Source: Ophiothrix spiculata
Lineage: Eukaryota; Echinodermata; Ophiuroidea; Amphilepidida; Ophiotrichidae
NCBI GenBank assembly: GCA_000969725.1
Contig: JXSR01S007753.1
Length of the DNA stretch: 23,989 nt
Direction: 5' to 3' (one strand)
The notes beneath the pieces were generated by a model. That model had not been told where the DNA came from and searched no databases. It saw only the letters and a program-made list of their open reading frames with translations. Positions 18,385-23,989 of the stretch are shown here, in pieces. The first letter of the stretch is position 1; every line of letters begins with the position of its first letter. The translations under genes and the position numbers were made by a program.

Positions 18385-18541
18385 CTTATGGTTTATTCAG
18401 AGTTTGTAGATATGCATCCCATAACGCCCATCGATGCGCAGTTTTTTACACGTGCTATTCTTTGTGTATAGCGCGTGTAAAGACTGCGCGTTGATGGGCA
18501 TCGATTGATACATATCGACAAGACTCTGAATAAACCATAAG
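18385..18541. mobile_element. 157-bp near-perfect palindromic MITE
   Basis: CTTATGGTTTATTCAGAG (18385-18402) pairs with CTCTGAATAAACCATAAG (18524-18541). The inner arms GCCCATCGATGCGCAGT and ACTGCGCGTTGATGGGC, and TTTACACGTGCTAT and ATAGCGCGTGTAAA, continue the hairpin to a short loop. TA at both outer edges fits a TA target site (Tc1/mariner-like). Confidence 0.85.
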
Positions 18542-18893
18542 ACTGCCCATCAAACAGTGTGCAATGCAAATTTATAAAAAAAAAACAGCTTTGCAGATAC
18601 GACTTTTTTGCACTCGCATCTGCTGATGGAAAAGCAAAATCAGGACAGTGATGTCACAGCCATATAACAAAAAGTGTACATGATGTTACCGTACTATGTA
18701 CTCTTCCCATTGGCACATTTGGTTTGGCCGCACCAAATCATTAATTATTACACAGTGAATGTGAGACAATATATTTGATTGTATATTTTGTTTTCAGTAA
18801 AATTAGTGTTTGATTGCTCAATAAATTTCAAACGTTAGGAAATTTAGTGGACTTAGTTTAAGAAAATTTCATATTTCATAAGTTTTCAAAGTT

Positions 18894-18996
18894 TAAAGAT
18901 TAGACCCTATGGATCATCATATAGATATGGTCTCGTTGGTTTATTTAAAGATAAGACCCAATGGATCATCATATGGAGATGGTCTGGTTGGTTTAT
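18894..18996. repeat. two-copy 52-bp tandem duplication
   Basis: TAAAGATTAGACCCTATGGA starts at 18894 and TAAAGATAAGACCCAATGGA at 18946. Both continue TCATCATAT..AGATGGTCT.GTTGGTTTAT or a near variant, with about five differences per 52 bases. Confidence 0.85.
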
Positions 18997-21655
18997 AACC
19001 TCTGCAATTCCAGATATGTGATTCAATATATCTTATAGGACAACCCTTACAACCAGGCCTCCCTGATTCATTTAAATTTATTTATTTATTCAATACGTTT
19101 GTTTTGAGTTTTAAAAGGTAGGCATTACTTAGTGCAAATATTTTGAACACATTCTTTCTTTTTGTTCTATTTTGTTAGAGGAGATGTTTGAAAGATGTTA
19201 AGTGAAAAAAATAACATTTTAGATATCTGATATGGAAAATCTTCCAAACAGTAAAAGAATCGAGATGCGAAATTTGTTTGTAATTTGCTTGGTCAGCAAG
19301 TTGGAGTTAAGTGTTTGAGCTATAATATCCTTGCCTATAATGTTTGAGTAGCAGGACAGCCTTTATATATAATAGACTTCATCCTGTAGGGTCTTGTATT
19401 GTACTCATGGCTTGGTATCATTGTGATAAGTTGTCAGGAGTTGAAGGATTCAGACTACCTATATATCACCTTGACACCACCTTTGATATCTTTCGTAATG
19501 TTGATGGTGCAATTTTCATTGTGTGTATAAATTGGCGTAATAGTTGCTTTTCCTAAAATCGGCATATTGTGCATTGTGTAGAAGTTAATTTTTTGAGCTG
19601 TATCCATTTTGTGAACTCTGTCGGTTATCAAGCATAAAGGTTCCAACAGAAACCTTTCTTACGAGAAATTGAAGTAGAAACTATGTGAGAGAATCATCCG
19701 AGTACGACTACTTTGGTGAATGTTATTCTCAGCACATGCAACACAAGAAGCACACTTCTATTGTGCATATTCTGGTTAGAAGTAGACATGTCTTCCCCTC
19801 CCTCATCTAGAAAACCAGTTAACACTGATAACAGGTGGAAAGGGTTCAAAGTCTTTACAGCTATCAGATTAAATAGCTTTTGTGACCCCACGATTTTAGG
19901 TCAGAAAAAGTTCTGCTGTACTTCCCTTTGCACATGCCACAAAAGTAAGAAAAGCAACTGTTGAATTAAGCCAATTCCTAGGACGGTATAAACATAAACT
20001 CATTGTACAGGGCCTTGTTGCTAGTAACTGTGAAATCCTTACATTCTGTATAACCCTGCACACTGTGTTTTTGATTATATTGTCCAAGAACTTGTTGTGT
20101 TTTCCTGCATGCTTATTTTTTCAAGGGCATGACTATTATGCAACATGTCTATTTCATCTCAAATATCATTATATTGAGACTTTTGTAGATATTAGAAACA
20201 TTTTATGAAAATGTTTTTACTGTATGTATTATAGTAAAAGAAATATTGAAAATATTTGGGATGATTTTCATTATATTATTATGTTAGGGTTTTATGGGAT
20301 GAAATTTTTCTTTTCTGAAATAGTGTGAACATATTTGAAAAAAGTATGCTTCCCATCTATTCAATGCATTGGTGATAAAGTAAATTGAACCATAGCATAT
20401 TGAATACTGTACATTTTGGGCCACTTTGAGATGGTCTCAAATGACACAAAAACGTTATGTGCGATTTTCTTGAACTTTGATATGGAATCGGTTTCTTTAA
20501 TGGTTGCCCAGTCTTATTCTTTGTACCAAACATTTATTATGAAAATAGCCGATAATACATGTATTCTTGACACACTTGAGCAAAATCAGAAGAAACGGCT
20601 ATTTATGCAGTACTTGCCAACGTGTTAAATTGAATAGAAGAATTCAAATCTTTTGCCAAATGTTGTCAAGGTTTGCTTATCCTGTTTTGGCAACTATAAC
20701 AATTTATTGCTCAAGTTCAATTAAAAAGTATGTAATGCTGTAGGATGTTTGTGACGTATCAAAAAGAATTACAACATTTGCAACATTTCCCCTGATTAAT
20801 ACAAGGCCAATTATTCATCAAGTATCTGAGGAATTAAAGCTTACCTTGATTTGGACCACCAGAAACAATGCAAAGGTACTTTTTTGTTATGGCTGTTTTG
20901 TGTACAAATGGATAGGTATTTCCTAAATTGGCAACATTGTGGTGAAATTGACATTGGACACAGACAGCAGGAAATGGCAATCTGGCTTATTACAATAATT
21001 GGTCAATATTAATAACAAAAACAAAAACGTTTGTCATTCAAAAATTTTAACAAAGTTTTATCAAGACTAAATTAACATTTGTGTTTTCTTTCAAACTGTA
21101 AGATATTTAAATATATATATTCATCCGATTAGATGTAAAAATTAACTTAAGAAATCACTGTAAAACAGTATTTGAAATTCTAACACATTGTTTCAAAAGG
21201 CACCCCTAATATTAGACTTACAAGCCAAAAATGTGGGCAAATATTTAAAAAACATTTAGGTTTTGGTCATATCTTTAGAAATTTGCCGTAATATTTCACA
21301 AACATGTATTGTACCATAAAAGCATGATCGTAAACATAGCACTTTTGTCAGTTTTTTGACTTCTTACTCGCAACTCATAAAAATCCCATGTTTTTCACCT
21401 CAAAATTTCTTGGAAAAACAATGAACTGCATATTTAAAATGTTGATATCTCTTAGTTTTTAAAAAAATATATATATATTTAGAAGGGGATATCTGTTGCT
21501 TTTTTACATTTAAAGCAAAATATGAATTAAATCAGCAGTTGCAGAGTTGTTGCAGAACCAAAATGTTTGGGTTTATACCATCCTGAATACAGTTTGACTT
21601 TATAAACCCAACTCTGTTAATGGTACAGAATACTACTGCAGAAAATTCCAAGGCA
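18997..21655. other. 2.7 kb AT-rich DNA, no gene supported
   Basis: Every ORF here is under 85 codons, overlaps ORFs on the other strand, and shows no domain, signal or splice context. It could be a long 3' UTR tail or intergenic DNA. Confidence 0.45.
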
Positions 21656-21845
21656 ATAGACCATTCCTATAATTGACATAATCACGCCGTTGATGGGGTA
21701 TATCCACAGAATCGGACGGAAAAACGAAACTCAGAACGAAGCCCCAAGTATGATAATGCCCACGTTCTGAGTTCAGATTCCCCGTCCGATTCTGTGGATT
21801 TACCCCATCAACAGCGTAAGTATGTCAATTATAAGAATGGTCTAT
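21656..21845. mobile_element. 190-bp palindromic MITE with TA target site
   Basis: ATAGACCATTCCTATAATTG (21656) onward pairs with CAATTATAAGAATGGTCTAT (ending 21845). The arms continue through CCCCATCAAC/GTTGATGGGG and CCACAGAATCGGACGG/CCGTCCGATTCTGTGG to a loop with an ACGTTCTGAGTT/AACTCAGAACG... inner stem. TA lies at each edge of the GACCATTC ends. The right edge abuts a perfect palindrome GGTCTATTATAATAGACC (21839-21856). Confidence 0.85.
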
Positions 21846-21856
21846 TATAATAGACC

Positions 21857-22497
21857 AATGTAACTGTCATGTATCTGACAGCTCAAAGCATTATAATGCC
21901 GAATATTGGATAGAGGTCCCGTTATTGAATTTGGAGATATGGGAAATTAAAGATCTGTAATTGTTGAGTATATTCCTTTTTTGTTTTTTGCCTTATCTTA
22001 TATCATCTTCTACCTATGCAATTAAAATGTACATGCAAAGTTCACTAGATTGGAATCTGCCATTACAGAGCCAAATTTTTAAAAAGGTTTATGCTTTTGC
22101 ATTGAGTAAATATTGCTGATTTATCATCACTCTATATTACTGTATTTTGTCCTTTTTGGTATTAATAGTTCACATCTATTATACCTGTGACTGGATATTC
22201 AATTTCCAGATAATTTTTCATGTTTCAAAATAATTTCTTAGCTATTCACAATTTTGAGATTGAATTATATTAATTGTTTTGTATCCCGATTTTGTACAAG
22301 TCTGATTGAATCATGTTCCTTATCCCTCAAGTTGCAGTGGATTATATATTATCTTGATTTTTTTTTGTTTATCATATTGTACAAAGGTTATTCAAAGCTT
22401 TATGGTATGAATAAAATGTTGAAAATAACCTTTTTCCATGTGCTGGTCTTCAGTTTTAAGTTTGTGTCGTATGCTGTCAAACATCTATATGTACCAA
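21857..22497. other. AT-rich DNA, nothing recognised
   Basis: No gene, RNA or repeat is supported. A 99-codon ORF starting at 22254 is hydrophobic and unconvincing; its 3' end runs into the adjacent MITE. Confidence 0.45.
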
Positions 22498-22911
22498 GGA
22501 ATTTTTATAGGGGAGCAGGTACTCGCCGCCATTTTGATTTCATCGCCATGTAAATCCTATGGGTTGGCAGCCATCTTGGATTGTTGCTCATGGAGGGCGA
22601 GTTATTGTACCTCCGACATTTTATGGCTATGTGTGCCACACTTCGAGAGTCTTCTTAACGGATTAACGGGAAAATTGGGACCGAAAATTGGCGTACTTTG
22701 ATCAGAGTAAGTCGCAATACCGCTACTTGAAATGCAAACACGATTTGCGTGTGAAACAAAATGCAAACGCTGTATGTGCGTCAAGTGAAGATTTGTAAAT
22801 GCGATCTGCCTGGATATTGGGCCAAACTCTGAATATATCTGGAGGTACAATAAATCTGCTCCATGAGCAACACAAGATGGCGGAGAAAACTGGTTCCCCT
22901 ATAAAAATTCC
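22498..22911. mobile_element. 414-bp inverted-repeat element
   Basis: GGAATTTTTATAGGGGA (22498-22514) is inverted at 22895-22911. Further in, CCATCTTG...GTTGCTCATGGAG and TTATTGTACCTCC on the left reappear inverted at about 22841-22880 on the right. CGCCGCCATTTTG and GCCATCTTG motifs near the ends resemble YY1 sites. ORFs crossing the ends are artefacts. Confidence 0.8.
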
Positions 22912-23539
22912 GTGATATATTGTGGTAAAGTGGCTCAATTAGTTTGCCTTGTATGCAAAACACAACGCACACATTTGTGATGTATGCCCAAAGATTAAAG
23001 AAAGTACAGATGGGAAACTGGTCTATTTGCACCCTAAAAATTTGGCTAAGTTAGGGGATTGCGCCACAAGGCGCCATGTCTGGACCGAGTGCATAGTGAG
23101 CCAGGTCTGCGTTCAGCCTCGCGCTACTATTACTTGACTACAACGCAATACGCATCATACATTTTGCTGGCAAATTGGGCGCAATGAACAGCGCTTGACT
23201 CCGGCTTGACTGGCTCGATAGCCGCATTCTCAGTCAAATTACCATTCAGTTGCCAGAGTATGTGTATACCTTTTAGGCCCAAAATGCTAACTGGGACTCC
23301 TGAACCAGTAAAACAACTGTTTATCTGTGTTTTTCTGTACCATTTTTTTTTTCATTTTTTGACGGTCAATTGCAAAGGTCAACTTGATAAATCAAAAGAG
23401 AAAATAGGGTCACCTATTATATGAATGTTGCTCTGGCAAAATGAGCGGAAAGTCATGATTTTCAAAATTGAGTTTATGACATATTTTACTCCTCTATAAT
23501 CTCAGCTTTCGAATGATATATAATGTGTCACACTTTCTT
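22912..23539. other. no gene supported
   Basis: A 62-codon + strand ORF at 22949-23137 (CDVCPKIKE...) has two Cys but no recognisable domain and no splice context. Otherwise featureless. Confidence 0.4.
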
Positions 23540-23989
23540 ATAGATGGACTATCCGTGATCAAATGTATTGATTAACTACCCGTGATCAAATGTATTGATG
23601 AACTATCCCTGCTCAAATGTGTTGATGAACTACCCCTGAACAAAGGTATTGATGGACTACCTCAGATCACATGTATAGATGAACTATCCCTGATCACATG
23701 TATAGATGAACTACCCCTAATCACAGGTATTGATGAACTATCCCTGATCACATGTATAGATGAACTACCTCTGATCACATGTATAGATGAACTATCCCTG
23801 ATCAAATGTATTGATTAACTACCCCTGATCACAGGTATTGATGAACTATCCCTGATCAAAGGTATTGATTAACTACCCCTGATAAAAGGTATTGATGAAC
23901 TACCTCTGATCATATGTATAGATGAACTACCCCTGATCAAAGATATTGATGAACTACCCCTGATCAAAGGTATTGATGAACTACCCCTG
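23540..23989. repeat. 27-bp minisatellite, about 16.7 copies, continues past the window
   Basis: The unit is close to TGATCAAAGGTATTGATGAA plus CTACCCC. Successive units mostly alternate CTATCCC and CTACCCC, giving a 54-bp higher-order period over the first ~13 units that becomes uniform near the end. As 27 is a multiple of three, one frame stays open for long stretches (CIDELPLIT-type nonapeptides at 23582-23818), interrupted where GATGAA becomes GATTAA. Confidence 0.95.

Noticed and set aside
22254-22701. Two overlapping + strand ORFs of 99 and 87 codons
   Set aside because: They overlap each other, run into the inverted-repeat element at 22498, and have no recognisable domain.
23582-23818. 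78-codon repeat protein (CIDELPLIT nonapeptides)
   Set aside because: It is a by-product of a 27-bp minisatellite; other units carry in-frame TAA and there is no promoter or splice evidence.

Overview
This is animal (metazoan) nuclear DNA: GT-AG introns, exons of 81-260 bp separated by kilobases, tRNA-derived SINEs, and many short palindromic DNA transposons. Element density and type suggest a marine invertebrate (deuterostome or lophotrochozoan); that placement is inference and the species cannot be read from the window.

One host gene is recognisable. Five exons on the + strand (667-776, 2430-2622, 3592-3776, 12265-12345, 13695-13955) join in frame into the C-terminal ~275 residues of an orthologue of the UPF0415 / DUF1308 protein C7orf25. 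Exons for the N-terminal part lie upstream of base 1. The fourth intron is 8.5 kb and holds most of the interest.

Region by region. 1-666: intron containing a Harbinger-like MITE (365-632, TAA target duplication) ending 31 bp before exon a. 777-2429: intron with a Helitron-like element ending in CTAG at 2046 and carrying ~300 bp direct repeats. 2623-3591: intron with a small hairpin. 3785-5071: tandem, decayed copies of exon c; one is split by a TTAA-type MITE and another by a SINE. 5165-5560: a ~143 bp imperfect repeat. 5959-8897 (minus): a broken transposase of the Transib/RAG1-like family, still showing the catalytic Asp and Glu motifs and the CxxC motif, itself interrupted by a MITE at 6678-6979. 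9694-11758: three further inverted-repeat elements. 12032-12170: a second SINE just before exon d. 13051-13533: an inverted-repeat element in the last intron. 13993-14808: a TTAA-flanked element 37 bp after the stop codon, in the presumed 3' UTR. 15731-17041: a 1.3 kb non-autonomous element with (G/C)GTTTTAACC-rich ends. 17042-23539: mostly featureless AT-rich DNA with three palindromic elements. 23540-23989: a 27-bp minisatellite running off the window.

The window is therefore one conserved gene with introns that have collected at least a dozen mobile elements. The best leads are the RAG1-family transposase fossil and the tandem dead exons, whose copies supply internal empty-site evidence for two of the insertions.
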